Made by a program: the position numbers and the translations under genes
Assembly (NCBI GenBank): GCA_015059145.1
Contig: SVAZ01000007.1
Location: 1 to 64,000 of the forward strand
DNA length: 64,000 nt
Source: Erysipelotrichaceae bacterium
GTDB lineage: Bacteria > Bacillota_I > Bacilli_A > Acholeplasmatales > Anaeroplasmataceae
Direction: 5' to 3'
Shown here: piece after piece, positions 39,539 through 49,272 of the stretch
How positions within the stretch are numbered: position 1 is the stretch's first letter
Layout of the letters: each line of letters starts with the position of its first letter
The notes under the pieces: model-generated
What the model was told of the DNA's origin: nothing
Database searches by the model: none
The model's input: only the letters and a program-made list of their open reading frames with translations

Positions 39539-39834
39539 ATCTTTGTAGGGATAACTATTGGATTTTTTGCATCATCAGAATGTTTATATAAAACCATTGT
39601 TCTTCCTATACTTTGAACGAACTCAATGCCAGCCATTTCAAAATAAGCTTCTGCTTCATCAAATGTAACAAATGAGTTTTGTAAAATCGAAATTTTCATT
39701 AATTCATGCTTTTTCAAATAATTTAAGATATCATTTAGCATATTTTCATTTAGGCCTTCCTTACCAATTTGAAATACTGGCTTAAGTGAATGTGCTAAAC
39801 TTTTTAAATAAGCCTTTTGCTTTGGATTCAACAT
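39526..39834 (-). CDS. yhbY: YhbY family CRM-domain RNA-binding protein
   Basis: 102 aa. The CRM domain has the usual opening LNPKQKAYLKSLAHSLKPVF with the GKEGLNENML GxxG-type loop, and ends in GRTMVLYK. The family associates with pre-50S subunits. SD GAGGAATATTT. Monocistronic. Confidence 0.93.
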   Translation of the reverse strand: MLNPKQKAYLKSLAHSLKPVFQIGKEGLNENMLNDILNYLKKHELMKISILQNSFVTFDEAEAYFEMAGIEFVQSIGRTMVLYKHSDDAKNPIVIPTKIKES

Positions 39835-39921
39835 AAATATTCCTCGCTTATATCAATTATTTGAAGGCAAATACCTTCCGTATAATTCTACACCCTAATA
39901 AATTAAAAAGCAAGAAAGTAA

Positions 39922-40713
39922 TTACAATTCTGTTAATTCCTCATTTTCCTCTTCTATGTTTAAGTCATCGAAATAATTAATTCTACGTGTTGCTTTATAT
40001 AATGGCATGAATATCAATGTTCCTAAAATAATTGATAATGTCCCAGTCAGAATAACCGAAGGCATTGTTGAGAATCCCTTAACCAAGGCAGCCTTAAATT
40101 CTAATGAATCAATTAGCATACTTAATAATATTTTAGTAATAAATTCTAATACTAGGTTAACAACAACTGAAATAGCTATTGCCACTAAAGCAATCCTATG
40201 AACTTGCTTAAGCTTAATTGAAAATACTGCTGCTATAATTAGCAGAATTCCAACTATATATGCAATTATTGATACTAAAATAATATAGCCAGTCGGATTA
40301 TCATATTTAATTGTAATCATATCTACATTAAATAAAATAATAACCAGTGTGGTAAAAATAATTACTAAAGCACCTAAAATGCTTAAAAAAAGTGGCGCCT
40401 TAAAACTATCTCTTTTCCTGTAGAAAATCCTAAAACCGTATCCAACAACAAGACCCATAATAAACTTTAATATTAAATATTTAAAAAATCCATCTACTGA
40501 ACTATAGATAAATAGATCATATAATCCACAGCCAATTCCTCCAGCAAGGCCGCCCACTAATCCTCCACATAATAAAGCTGAAATAATAACAACAAAATTT
40601 CCAAGATGAATCATACCTCCTGTAGGCAATGGAATATGTATACAGGTACCAACAAATGCCAATGCTGCAAATAGCGCAATCAATATAATTTTAAATAAAA
40701 GCTTATTTTTCAT
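39922..40713 (-). CDS. ECF transporter S component (vitamin uptake, PF07155-like)
   Basis: About 263 aa, six to seven hydrophobic segments. The stretch PTGGMIHLGNFVVIISALLC followed by GGLVGGLAGGIGCGLYDL matches the riboflavin-type ECF S family pattern (TGG-IHLGD ... GG--G-L-GGIG--L-DL). It is longer than most S components (170-200 aa), with extra helices and an acidic C-terminal tail. The start is placed at MKNKLLF because GGGAGG lies 8 bases upstream. The substrate cannot be named; the shared ATPases and T component are not in this window. Confidence 0.8.
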   Translation of the reverse strand: MKNKLLFKIILIALFAALAFVGTCIHIPLPTGGMIHLGNFVVIISALLCGGLVGGLAGGIGCGLYDLFIYSSVDGFFKYLILKFIMGLVVGYGFRIFYRKRDSFKAPLFLSILGALVIIFTTLVIILFNVDMITIKYDNPTGYIILVSIIAYIVGILLIIAAVFSIKLKQVHRIALVAIAISVVVNLVLEFITKILLSMLIDSLEFKAALVKGFSTMPSVILTGTLSIILGTLIFMPLYKATRRINYFDDLNIEEENEELTEL

Positions 40714-40797
40714 ATATAATGCCTCCCATATGTTACCATTATTATACTCCATTCTGGTTCTATATAAATATCCAGTTTTAATATTTTTTATGGTACC

Positions 40798-40829
40798 AAA
40801 AAAAGATAATCATCTCTCGACAATTATCT
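40798..40829 (-). terminator. Terminator overlapping the LysM gene end
   Basis: AGATAAT / ATTATCT arms followed by TTTTTTGG on the minus strand; the 5' arm is in the last codons of the gene. Confidence 0.7.
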
Positions 40830-41301
40830 CTGTACCTGGCATTAAAAGCTTATATTCATTTATTTTTAAAAACTCAAGTGGAGAAAGGTTATATTTAGAT
40901 AAAATATCTTCTATCTTATCTCCTTCCTTAACCTGATATTTTTTATGATAATCTCTTTTTTCAATTAACAGCATTTGATTTCCTTCTAGCTTTAGCTTAT
41001 CAATATCATTATAATTTGTAATATCATTTAAATTCAGATTAAATTTAACCAAAATATCCTTTAATGATTCGCCATTATTAGTAATATAGGTATTACCATT
41101 ACAATTTGTATTATTCACTGTATTAGGAATAAATAATATTTGATTTGGATAAATAGTATTAGAATACAAATGATTAACACTCTTCAAATCCTCAACCGTT
41201 GTATTATGAGCCTTCGCAATCATATATAGACTATCTCCAGATTTAACAACATATTGCTTCATATTATTATAGCTATTGTTATTAAAATAGCTACCTTGCA
41301 T
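40810..41301 (-). CDS. Protein with three LysM domains and no signal peptide
   Basis: 163 aa from the ATG behind GGGTGATATTT. Three LysM-like units: about 15-58 (YVVKSGDSLYMIAKAHNTTV is the first half), about 70-110 (YITNNGESLKDILVKFNLNL) and about 117-160 (YQVKEGDKIEDILSKYNLSP). The N-terminus is Asn/Tyr rich (QGSYFNNNSYNN) with no signal peptide or membrane helix. LysM binds peptidoglycan-type glycans, so location is a puzzle. Similar signal-less LysM proteins are spore-coat components in sporeformers. Confidence 0.82.
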   Translation of the reverse strand: MQGSYFNNNSYNNMKQYVVKSGDSLYMIAKAHNTTVEDLKSVNHLYSNTIYPNQILFIPNTVNNTNCNGNTYITNNGESLKDILVKFNLNLNDITNYNDIDKLKLEGNQMLLIEKRDYHKKYQVKEGDKIEDILSKYNLSPLEFLKINEYKLLMPGTEIIVER

Positions 41302-41345
41302 AAATATCACCCAATACTATATTTATGTTGTTACAAAAATTAAGA

Positions 41346-41996
41346 CTAGGCTTTAGTCCAATTAATAGGCTTAACACCATTTTCTTCTAAAAAATTATTT
41401 GCCTTACTAAAAGGCTTTGACCCAAAAAAACCTCTATAAGATGATAATGGAGATGGGTGAGGAGACTTAATTATAAAATGATTTTTATTATTTAAATACT
41501 TTTCTTTTGCTTGAGCAGGTCCTCCCCAAAGAATAAATACTATTGGCTGATTAAGCTCATTAAGTTTTTTTATAACATTATCAGTGAATGTTTCCCATCC
41601 ATAGCCCTTATGAGAAAATGCTTGTCCTTCTCTAACTGAAAGTAAAGTATTTAATAGAAAAACTCCTTGCTTAGCAAGATAATCTAAATTTCCATCCTGC
41701 TTAACATCAACACCTAAATCAGATGACATCTCCTTATAAATGTTTATAAGTGAGGGTGGAAGCTTTTCACATAATACTGAAAAGGCAAGACCATGAGCCT
41801 GATTAACCTCATGATATGGATCCTGTCCTAATATAACTACCTTTATATCATTTATATCGCATGAATCAAATGCATGAAATATATTTTCATACTTTGGAAA
41901 ACAAGTATACGTCTTATATTCCCAATCTATTTTATCGATTAATTTAAGGAAATAATCCTTATTTTTTTCTTCATTAATAAAATCATTCCAACTCAT
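41346..41996 (-). CDS. ung: Uracil-DNA glycosylase
   Basis: Family 1 UDG, about 216 aa from the ATG after AGAGGAATATAT. Catalytic water-activating Asp in GQDPYHEVNQAHGLAFS, and HPSPLSSYRGFFGSKPFS with the catalytic His. Removes uracil from DNA. It is downstream of gapA after a terminator. Confidence 0.96.
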   Translation of the reverse strand: MSWNDFINEEKNKDYFLKLIDKIDWEYKTYTCFPKYENIFHAFDSCDINDIKVVILGQDPYHEVNQAHGLAFSVLCEKLPPSLINIYKEMSSDLGVDVKQDGNLDYLAKQGVFLLNTLLSVREGQAFSHKGYGWETFTDNVIKKLNELNQPIVFILWGGPAQAKEKYLNNKNHFIIKSPHPSPLSSYRGFFGSKPFSKANNFLEENGVKPINWTKA

Positions 41997-42033
41997 ATAT
42001 ATTCCTCTCATTCATAATAATTATACAAATAAC

Positions 42034-42064
42034 ATAAAAAAAAGTCTAGGATATCCTAGACTTT
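42034..42064 (-). terminator. Terminator after gapA
   Basis: AAAGTCTAGG / CCTAGACTTT arms with a minimal loop, then a T run on the minus strand. Confidence 0.87.
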
Positions 42065-42072
42065 AATTTATA

Positions 42073-43104
42073 TTACTTTAATTCAGCAAAGTACTTAATA
42101 GTACGAACCATTTGGCTTGTATATGAATTTTCATTATCATACCAAGAAACAACTTGAACTTGATAAGTATCCTCAGCAATTTTAGCAACCATAGTTTGAG
42201 TTGCATCAAATAATGAACCATATCTCATACCGATAACATCTGAAGAAACGATTGGATCAGTATTGTATCCGAATGAATCAGATTGAGCAGCCTTCATTGC
42301 AGCATTAATACCATCAACAGTAACATCAGAACCCTTAACTACTGCAGTTAAGATAGTAGTTGAACCTGTAGCAACTGGAACACGTTGTGCTGAACCAATT
42401 AGCTTACCATTTAATTCAGGAATAACTAAACCGATAGCTTTTGCAGCACCAGTTGAGTTAGGAACGATATTAGCTGCACCAGCACGAGCTCTTCTTAAAT
42501 CGCCCTTTCTGTGTGGTCCATCTAAAATCATTTGATCACCAGTGTATGCATGGATTGTACTCATGATACCTGATTGAATTGGAGCATACTTGTTTAATGC
42601 ATCAGCCATTGGAGCTAAGCAGTTAGTTGTACAAGAAGCTGCAGAAATAATGTTATCTGCCTTAGTTAATGTATTTTCATTTACACCATATACGATTGTA
42701 GGCAAGTCATTACCAGCTGGAGCTGAAATAACAACCTTCTTAGCACCTGCAGTAATATGAGCTTCAGCCTTAGCCTTAGAAGTATAGAAACCTGTACATT
42801 CTAAAACAACATCTACACCTAATTCACCCCAAGGTAATTCAGCTGCGTTTGGCTTAGCGTAAATAGTAATTTTCTTACCATCAACAGTAATTGAGTTTTC
42901 ACCAGCCTCAACAGTATGAGCGTTTTGACCGATTACACCACAGTAACCACCTTGTGCAGTGTCATACTTTAATAAATTTGCTAACATCTTTGGATCAGTT
43001 AAATCGTTGATTGCTACAACATCATAACCCTTCGCACCGAACATTTGTCTAAAAGCTAAACGACCGATACGACCAAAACCATTAATTGCTACTTTAATAG
43101 CCAT
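42073..43104 (-). CDS. gapA: Glyceraldehyde-3-phosphate dehydrogenase
   Basis: Glycolytic oxidation of GAP with NAD. Rossmann NGFGRIGR, catalytic Cys in [12 protein letters not shown], His in [10 protein letters not shown], and the C-terminal WYDNENSY. 343 aa, standard. SD TAGGAGGATTAATATT. Monocistronic with an extended -10 promoter; divergent from clpP. Confidence 0.97.
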   Translation of the reverse strand: MAIKVAINGFGRIGRLAFRQMFGAKGYDVVAINDLTDPKMLANLLKYDTAQGGYCGVIGQNAHTVEAGENSITVDGKKITIYAKPNAAELPWGELGVDVVLECTGFYTSKAKAEAHITAGAKKVVISAPAGNDLPTIVYGVNENTLTKADNIISAASCTTNCLAPMADALNKYAPIQSGIMSTIHAYTGDQMILDGPHRKGDLRRARAGAANIVPNSTGAAKAIGLVIPELNGKLIGSAQRVPVATGSTTILTAVVKGSDVTVDGINAAMKAAQSDSFGYNTDPIVSSDVIGMRYGSLFDATQTMVAKIAEDTYQVQVVSWYDNENSYTSQMVRTIKYFAELK

Positions 43105-43151
43105 AATATTAATCCTCCTAAAAAATTATAATAATTTTTAAAACCATTATT

Positions 43152-43180
43152 ATTTTACCATCTAAAATATTTTTATTCAA
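43152..43180 (-). promoter_or_regulatory. Promoter of gapA
   Basis: TTGAAT, 17-base spacer, TAAAAT with TGG immediately before the -10; leader of about 40 bases. Confidence 0.72.
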
Positions 43181-43212
43181 TAATTTTACGCTCGACACAT
43201 TAAAACAAAAAG

Positions 43213-43241
43213 ATGTAAACGTTTTATGTAAAATGTTTTAC
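43213..43241 (+). promoter_or_regulatory. Palindromic, cre-like region upstream of clpP
   Basis: TGTAAACGTTTTATGTAAAA continues to TGTTTTAC; it contains TTTTATGTAAAA and a cre-like TGTAAACGTT core. It lies 20-48 bases before the clpP start, where a promoter or operator is expected. No CtsR or CIRCE sequence is visible. Confidence 0.35.
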
Positions 43242-43260
43242 GGAAAGGAAATGATAAATA

Positions 43261-43842
43261 ATGAACTATATACCATACATTTTAGAACAAACTGAAAACG
43301 GAGAACGTGGCTATGATATTTATTCAAGATTACTTAAGGATCGTATAATTCTTCTTACCGGTGAAATTAACGATGACACTACTTCTATTATAGTATCACA
43401 GCTTTTATATCTAGATTCAATCAGCAATGATACTATATGGATTTACATAAATTCTCCAGGCGGTTCAATTACCAGTGGGCTTGCCATTTATGATACAATC
43501 AATTATATCGCTTCAAAGGTTAACACAATTTGTATAGGCATGGCAATGTCAATGGCTGCATTTTTACTTGCCGCAACAACAGGAAAAAGATATGCATTAC
43601 CTCATAGCGAAATAATGATACATCAGCCATATGGTGGTATGCAGGGTGTCGTAAGCGATATAGATATTCAGGCAAGAAGACTTCTAAAAACAAAGGAGCA
43701 AATGAATCAATTACTTGCCATATATACTAATCAGTCAATTGAAAAAATTACAAAAGATACAGAAAGAGATTATTATATGTCAGCAAAAGAAGCTCTTGAA
43801 TATCACATAATTGACGAAATAATCACAAAAAAACTTTTATAA
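43261..43842 (+). CDS. clpP: ATP-dependent Clp protease proteolytic subunit
   Basis: 193 aa serine protease that forms the Clp chamber. Catalytic Ser97 in GMAMSMAAF, His121 in MIHQPYGG, and an Asp near 170 (DTERD). The N-terminus [17 protein letters not shown] is the family hallmark. SD AAAGGA lies 11 bases before ATG. It stands alone; no clpX or tig is adjacent. Confidence 0.95.
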   Translation: MNYIPYILEQTENGERGYDIYSRLLKDRIILLTGEINDDTTSIIVSQLLYLDSISNDTIWIYINSPGGSITSGLAIYDTINYIASKVNTICIGMAMSMAAFLLAATTGKRYALPHSEIMIHQPYGGMQGVVSDIDIQARRLLKTKEQMNQLLAIYTNQSIEKITKDTERDYYMSAKEALEYHIIDEIITKKLL

Positions 43843-43886
43843 AGTAAAATTTATGTCATAATATGTTTTTTCTTAGTTTTCTCCAC

Positions 43887-43915
43887 TTGATTTTTCAAAA
43901 TAAATGTACGATAAT
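43887..43915 (+). promoter_or_regulatory. Promoter of the CYTH gene
   Basis: TTGATT, 17-base spacer, GATAAT; about 31 bases upstream of the ATG. Confidence 0.7.
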
Positions 43916-43946
43916 ATAGTTGTAATTACTTTTTGTGGAGGGTAAT

Positions 43947-44489
43947 ATGAACGTAAACAAGGAGATTGAATTTAAAACTTTTATTACTGAAGAAGAATAT
44001 AACAATTTAATTCAAGAGTTTGAGCTAGATAATAATATTTTCAATCAAACTAACTTCTATTTTGACACTCCTGATACAAAACTTATGGATGAAAAGACTG
44101 TATTAAGAATACGTCAAAAGGGTAATAGCTTCAAGCTTACTAAAAAAACTAGAGCTGAGGTTGGTGCCGATGAAACTCATATTCTCATCAATAGAGAAAA
44201 AGCTAACGATTTGTTAAATAATGGATTTGATGCCAATGTAATTGGTCTACCATATTTTGTAAAAAATATTGCTCAATTAACCACATATAGAGCTTCTACT
44301 CCTTACAAAAACGGCGTTCTATTTTTCGATAAGAGCGAATATTACGGTAAAATAGATTTTGAAATTGAATATGAAGTAAATGACGTTAAACAAGGATATG
44401 AGGATTTTATTCAATTCCTTGAAGCTCATAAAATCGCATATAAGGAATCAATTAGAAAAAGCAAAAGAGCTTACGACAATAGAAATTAA
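43947..44489 (+). CDS. CYTH-domain protein (YjbK-like triphosphate tunnel metalloenzyme)
   Basis: 180 aa from the ATG behind GGAGGGTAAT. The CYTH signature ExExK is NKEIEFKTF; strand-located basic and acidic pairs follow (VLRIRQKGNSFKLTKK; DFEIEYEV). The fold hydrolyses inorganic or nucleoside triphosphates in a tunnel. The YjbK group is linked to alarmone genes in Bacillus, but no (p)ppGpp synthetase is next to it here. Confidence 0.83.
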   Translation: MNVNKEIEFKTFITEEEYNNLIQEFELDNNIFNQTNFYFDTPDTKLMDEKTVLRIRQKGNSFKLTKKTRAEVGADETHILINREKANDLLNNGFDANVIGLPYFVKNIAQLTTYRASTPYKNGVLFFDKSEYYGKIDFEIEYEVNDVKQGYEDFIQFLEAHKIAYKESIRKSKRAYDNRN

Positions 44490-44519
44490 AGGACTGTGAA
44501 AATTCACAGTCCTTTTTTT
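44487..44519. terminator. Bidirectional terminator between the CYTH gene and the convergent membrane-protein gene
   Basis: AAAGGACTGTGAA / TTCACAGTCCTTT arms with A and T runs on both sides. Confidence 0.87.
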
Positions 44520-44838
44520 ACATTACAGTTATAGATATAATAACAGCTAACACAAGCATTATAGCAAAAGAAACCCATAAAATTTTTTGTGCTTCCTTGT
44601 ATAGCTCATTTTTTTTAACTCTTTCCTTTTTATTTAAATATTCATCCTTAAATCTATATCTTAAATTCATTGCAGCTCGTGTATTTATAAATAATAGAAA
44701 TGCAAGTGAAGATATTAATGAAGCTATTCCAAATATATCAGCTCTATCAAGAGCCAACACAAGAATTAATGCTATTAAATAGGTAGCAACAATATAAATT
44801 GCAATTCCTATAAATATTTTCTTATGCCTTTCAATCAT
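44518..44838 (-). CDS. Small membrane protein of unknown function
   Basis: 106 aa with three hydrophobic segments (about 8-28, 35-52 and 87-105) and a basic, charged loop (RYRFKDEYLNKKERVKKNEL) between the second and third. It overlaps the ApbE-like gene by 8 bases and has SD AGGAGAAGAGG inside it, so the two are co-translated. No family recognised. Confidence 0.7.
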   Translation of the reverse strand: MIERHKKIFIGIAIYIVATYLIALILVLALDRADIFGIASLISSLAFLLFINTRAAMNLRYRFKDEYLNKKERVKKNELYKEAQKILWVSFAIMLVLAVIISITVM

Positions 44839-46060
44839 TTACCTCTTCTCCTTTGTAATTAGGATATATATTTTCGATAACAATTGACTCAGTATAGCTT
44901 ATCAAGCTGTCTTTGCACCAAATAAATTCAACACCTTCAGCACTTGGAGTTGTAAAGCTATCATTAATAAAAAACTTCATCGATTTTAATGCAATAGAAA
45001 CACAAGACAAAGAATCAGAATAACATGTTAAAGAATTAACTGATGCCTTAGACAAGCCATCAACACTACTAAAATAATAATGTCTATATGTTCCATCGCT
45101 CATTTTAATATATCTATTAATATCAGATTGATAATACATAAAGCCTCTAAATTGAACAACACTAATAGGCTTCTTTGTAACAACCTTACCAACAATCGAT
45201 GGAGTTTTAGACGGATTATCTAAAATATTTAATATGTAATTATATGAATTAGTATTATCTAGGTTTTTAGAATAACCATCATATGAAGAAATTGTACCAT
45301 TAGTATGACCAGCAGCTACTAAAGCACTTGAAACATAATCAATTATAAATGCATTCTTAAGCCATACCAAATCAATAAAATTAATTATTTCATTTTCGAT
45401 GGCAAAGCTTTTATAGTCGTCTGATATTGAAAGCTTAATCCTATAATTATCTAAAAGATCTATATTAATATCACCATTATTTATAAATTCAATAATATCA
45501 TTAAAGTATGCTTTAACTGCATCATTTTGATAAGGGTCTAAAGCATTAGCCTCAGTCTCATTACTAGTGCTAATCAAATCCTCATAATATGCAGCAATAG
45601 GACCTAGATATAAATAATTACTATCATATTCCTTAATTGTAGCAAATGTATCATATAAAAGAGGATCAATTGTTAATTCTTCGTTATAATGCGAATTAAT
45701 ATAAGCGATATTAGTTATCTCATCATACATTTTATATGGATTATATAATGTATAAGCTTTTTCAATTGCTTCGCTATATAAAAGAGTTATTTCTCTAGCC
45801 TCTTTAGTAGATGAAATATCTGTATTACCTAAATCATAGCTAAACACAAAATCCTCGCTACAATTTATATCAACTGATGGATTAGCTTCAATAGAAGTCC
45901 AGCCATCATCCTCCTTAAGATAATTAACTAATATTATGATTGCACAAATAATTACAACACAAAATGATATTATAAACAAAATCACCCTTAGCTTTAAATG
46001 GCTTTCATTAATCTCAATTTTTTCAACAGGCTTTGGCGTGTTTTCTTCATTTTTTTTCAT
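44831..46060 (-). CDS. Membrane-anchored, degenerate ApbE-like (FAD:protein FMN transferase fold) protein
   Basis: 409 aa with a cytoplasmic N-tail, one helix (about 26-48) and a large outside domain. The order of segments follows ApbE: YNPYKMYDEITNIAYIN fits the ApbE region that ends SeisrlN; the middle IDLVWLKNAFIIDYVSSAL fits DLGGIAKGYAVDRAAEL, with the Gly-Gly and Lys-Gly core lost; SYDGYSKNL fits the following GG-loop; SLSCVSIALKSM fits the metal-site D-STAL. If the match holds, catalytic residues are missing, so it would be a non-enzymatic relative. The call is by eye and tentative. Confidence 0.5.
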   Translation of the reverse strand: MKKNEENTPKPVEKIEINESHLKLRVILFIISFCVVIICAIIILVNYLKEDDGWTSIEANPSVDINCSEDFVFSYDLGNTDISSTKEAREITLLYSEAIEKAYTLYNPYKMYDEITNIAYINSHYNEELTIDPLLYDTFATIKEYDSNYLYLGPIAAYYEDLISTSNETEANALDPYQNDAVKAYFNDIIEFINNGDINIDLLDNYRIKLSISDDYKSFAIENEIINFIDLVWLKNAFIIDYVSSALVAAGHTNGTISSYDGYSKNLDNTNSYNYILNILDNPSKTPSIVGKVVTKKPISVVQFRGFMYYQSDINRYIKMSDGTYRHYYFSSVDGLSKASVNSLTCYSDSLSCVSIALKSMKFFINDSFTTPSAEGVEFIWCKDSLISYTESIVIENIYPNYKGEEVND

Positions 46061-46078
46061 ATAATCACTCCTTTAAGA

Positions 46079-46110
46079 ATGAAAAGCTTAGTGAGCAATC
46101 TCACTAAGCT
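46079..46110 (-). terminator. Terminator after oppF
   Basis: AGCTTAGTGAG-ATTG-CTCACTAAGCT followed by TTTTC on the minus strand, in the 56-base gap before the ApbE-like gene. Confidence 0.82.
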
Positions 46111-46116
46111 CTTAAT

Positions 46117-47502
46117 TTAAATAATTAACGCTAAAATTAAACAAATTAGCCAGAAGCCAATAATAGAACCATAAAGAATACATCCATAAATTGTACCCTT
46201 TTTAGATGACTTATAGCTTCTATAATATTTAAAGTGCTTAAATAATAAGAACATAATTAAACCAATTAATGGTAGGAAGAATCCAATAATAGTATATAAA
46301 ACACTACCAGTGTCATGTACAGGTACATCTAATATAGACTCTCCTAAAGCCACTTCCTCTTCCTCAATAGCTGGCTGTTCAACAACAGGCTTCTTTTTAG
46401 TCTTAGCCTTTGGATCTACAATAGTAATTGATTTTGGAGCAACTCCTGATTCTCTAATCTTCTTATATTCAGCAATTTCATCTTCATTACCAAATACAAG
46501 ATGGTTATGACCAATATCAACTAAAGAAGGCTTATTAACACTGTAGTCATGACAAGAACCATCATAAGTAAATAATACCTTGTTTTTCTCTAATTGAGGA
46601 TCTGGAATAGGAATAGCTGATATTAATGAGCGAGTATATGGATGAAGTGGGAAATCAAACAATTCCTCAGCATCAGCAACCTCGACAATATCACCCTTAT
46701 AAATAACTCCGATACGATCAGAGATAAATCTAACTATTGATAAATCATGAGCAATGAATAAATATGTTATATCTCTTTCACGTTGAAACTTCTTTAATAA
46801 ATTTAATACTTGTGCACGAATAGATACGTCTAAAGCTGAAATAGGCTCATCAGCAATAATAAATTCAGGCTCCATAACAATCGCACGAGCTAGTCCAATA
46901 CGTTGTCGTTGACCACCAGAGAACTCATGTGGATAACGAGTTAAATGCTCTGGTAATAAACCTACCTCCTGGATAATATTCTCAACCTTTTGAACTCTAT
47001 CTGCTTCATTTTCAAAAAGTTTAAAATTGTATAAGCCCTCAGAAATAATGTAATCAACTGTAGCACGCTCATTTAAAGATGCAGCAGGATCTTGGAATAC
47101 CATTTGAATATTTCTAATAACCTCTTTATCAGTCTTTCTATCTATCTTACCTGAAATCTTCTTACCCTTATAAAGAATTTCTCCACCAGAGCATTGATTA
47201 ATACGAATAATAGCACGACCAATAGTAGTTTTACCAGAACCAGACTCACCAACTAAAGAGAATGTCTCACCCTTGTAAATATCAAAAGTTGCATTCTTAA
47301 CTGCCTTAACAGCCTTTTCGCCTTTATTAAATGTAATATCTACATTTTTAAGTGAAACTAATATTTCCTTACCATTTTTTTCATCAATTGGTCCATGCTC
47401 AGGAAATACTGGTTCAACAATAGCTTCCTTCTTTTCTTCTTTTACTTCAGGAGTCTCTAATGAATTTTCTACTGTATTTTCAACAATTTTCTTTTCCTTC
47501 AT
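46117..47502 (-). CDS. oppF: Oligopeptide ABC transporter ATPase OppF with a C-terminal two-helix membrane tail
   Basis: 461 aa against about 310-330 normally. ABC domain about 46-300: Walker [10 protein letters not shown] (85-93), Q-loop FQDP (136-139), FSGGQRQR, Walker [12 protein letters not shown]. The Opp-type C-terminal segment with [16 protein letters not shown] (313-328) is normal for AmiF/OppF. Beyond about 360 comes an extra linker rich in Lys, Pro and Glu, then two transmembrane helices (about 401-421 and 438-460) with a basic loop between. An acidic and basic N-extension (1-45) is also extra. SD AGGAGG. Confidence 0.93.
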   Translation of the reverse strand: MKEKKIVENTVENSLETPEVKEEKKEAIVEPVFPEHGPIDEKNGKEILVSLKNVDITFNKGEKAVKAVKNATFDIYKGETFSLVGESGSGKTTIGRAIIRINQCSGGEILYKGKKISGKIDRKTDKEVIRNIQMVFQDPAASLNERATVDYIISEGLYNFKLFENEADRVQKVENIIQEVGLLPEHLTRYPHEFSGGQRQRIGLARAIVMEPEFIIADEPISALDVSIRAQVLNLLKKFQRERDITYLFIAHDLSIVRFISDRIGVIYKGDIVEVADAEELFDFPLHPYTRSLISAIPIPDPQLEKNKVLFTYDGSCHDYSVNKPSLVDIGHNHLVFGNEDEIAEYKKIRESGVAPKSITIVDPKAKTKKKPVVEQPAIEEEEVALGESILDVPVHDTGSVLYTIIGFFLPLIGLIMFLLFKHFKYYRSYKSSKKGTIYGCILYGSIIGFWLICLILALII

Positions 47503-47512
47503 ATTGACCTCC

Positions 47513-49261
47513 TTAAATATTAAATGCCTTTAACAATTTTTCGTGAATATCAGTTATAATTTCAGGCTTTTCAATTTTAGGTGCACGAGGATCCAATAAC
47601 CATGTTTTGGCATAGTGAGTATCACTAATCTTAAACATTGGTGAATCCTTAAGTGTATCTATCTTTAAACAATAAGGATTTCTTGGTGCAAATGGATCAC
47701 CTACAATTTTATTATATAAAGATGGAGGTGTACCACTAATAGAATATAATTCTTCACCACGTTGAGATAATTGTGGAAGTGATGATAACAATGCCCAAGT
47801 ATATGGATGTCTTGGATCATAGAAAACATCTTCGCATGTTCCTATCTCAACAATTTGACCTGCATATAATACAGCGACACGATCAGCAACATTAGCAACA
47901 ACACCAAGGTCGTGTGTAATGAATACGATAGTAAAGCCAAATTCCTTTTGTAAATCCTTAATTAACTTAAGAATTTGAGCTTGAATTGTAACGTCTAAAG
48001 CCGTAGTAGGCTCATCACATATTAAAATCTTTGGCTGACAAGATAAAGCAATTGCGATTACAATTCTTTGTCTCATACCACCAGAATATTGGAATGGATA
48101 ATCATCAAAGCGCTTCTCGGCGTGAGGAATACCAACCTTTTTCATAAGGTCAATTGCACGAACACGTGCCTCAGATTCAGAACACTTTTGATGCTTAATA
48201 ATAATTGAAGTAATTTGCTTACCGATTGTAATAATCGGATTTAATGATGTCATAGGATCTTGGAAAACAGTAGCAACTCTAGTACCACGGATTTGTTGCC
48301 AATCCTTAGTATATTTAATCTTTGCTAAGTCAAGATTACAATAACCATGAATCATTGCTTCATCTTCTGATCTATATTCAACACGGAAAACAACAGTATC
48401 AAACACCTTGTTTAATTCAACAGCATTTGTTAAATCAACACCGTATCTCATTGCTTTCTTTAATGCTGAAATAAGTTTGAAAATAAATTTATATCTTTGA
48501 ACTGCACCATAACGACCAACAGAAAGGAAAACCTCCTTAGCAATTTGCTCGTTTCTAGCTTTAGTATCATCAGAAATTTCTTGCTCTATCTCTTCAGCGT
48601 ACTTCGCCTTAAGTAGAGCCATTTTTTCATCGTATTGAGTGTTGTATTCCACATCAGCCTTTAATTCAGCCTTATGCTTAATAACAATCTCTTTACGCTT
48701 TAATTCTAAATCCTTAATTTGCTTTTTATATTCTGAAATCTTTTCATTAGCCTCTTTAATTTTTTCCTTTTCAGTACGAGGATCAAATGTTTGCTTAAGA
48801 TTGAATAATTCTGTCTTTTGGAAATTAGCCTCAGAAATCTTATCATCAATTTCATTAGACTCTTCTTCAGATAAAGCAACCTTAGCGGCTCTTTCAGCCT
48901 CCAAAGCCTTAATTTCCTTGAAAGTATTAGAACCAAATTCTAATTTAGAATTCTTATTTAATAGAGAATTAATAATAGAAATCATTTTTAAAGTATACTT
49001 ATTTTTCTTTACAGATGTTTCTTGTAATTCTGTATCATTTAAAATAATTTCGCCATTACTAATAAAACCATTTGAATCAAGCATACCAGCAAAAGTTTTA
49101 GTTAATACTGATTTACCAGAACCAGACTCTCCTACGATAGCTATAGATTCATTTTCATAAATATCCATTGAAACACCACGAATCGCAGTTAATATACGAC
49201 CACGAACACGGAATTTTACTTCAACATCCTTAAGGGATAATAAAACATTTTTCTTCTTCAT
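47513..49261 (-). CDS. oppD: Oligopeptide ABC transporter ATPase OppD with a large coiled-coil insertion
   Basis: 582 aa against about 330-360 normally. Walker A GESGSGKS at 44-51, but the Q-loop [11 protein letters not shown] does not come until 332-342, instead of about 50 residues later. The intervening insert (about 83-320) is Lys/Glu rich with long heptad-like helices (about 115-245). The rest is standard: YSGGMRQR, Walker [13 protein letters not shown] and the OppD C-terminal Cys region (RNPYCLK, with fewer Cys than usual). SD GGAGGGATAAAC. Second gene from the end of oppABCDF. Confidence 0.93.
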   Translation of the reverse strand: MKKKNVLLSLKDVEVKFRVRGRILTAIRGVSMDIYENESIAIVGESGSGKSVLTKTFAGMLDSNGFISNGEIILNDTELQETSVKKNKYTLKMISIINSLLNKNSKLEFGSNTFKEIKALEAERAAKVALSEEESNEIDDKISEANFQKTELFNLKQTFDPRTEKEKIKEANEKISEYKKQIKDLELKRKEIVIKHKAELKADVEYNTQYDEKMALLKAKYAEEIEQEISDDTKARNEQIAKEVFLSVGRYGAVQRYKFIFKLISALKKAMRYGVDLTNAVELNKVFDTVVFRVEYRSEDEAMIHGYCNLDLAKIKYTKDWQQIRGTRVATVFQDPMTSLNPIITIGKQITSIIIKHQKCSESEARVRAIDLMKKVGIPHAEKRFDDYPFQYSGGMRQRIVIAIALSCQPKILICDEPTTALDVTIQAQILKLIKDLQKEFGFTIVFITHDLGVVANVADRVAVLYAGQIVEIGTCEDVFYDPRHPYTWALLSSLPQLSQRGEELYSISGTPPSLYNKIVGDPFAPRNPYCLKIDTLKDSPMFKISDTHYAKTWLLDPRAPKIEKPEIITDIHEKLLKAFNI

Positions 49262-49272
49262 GTTTATCCCTC

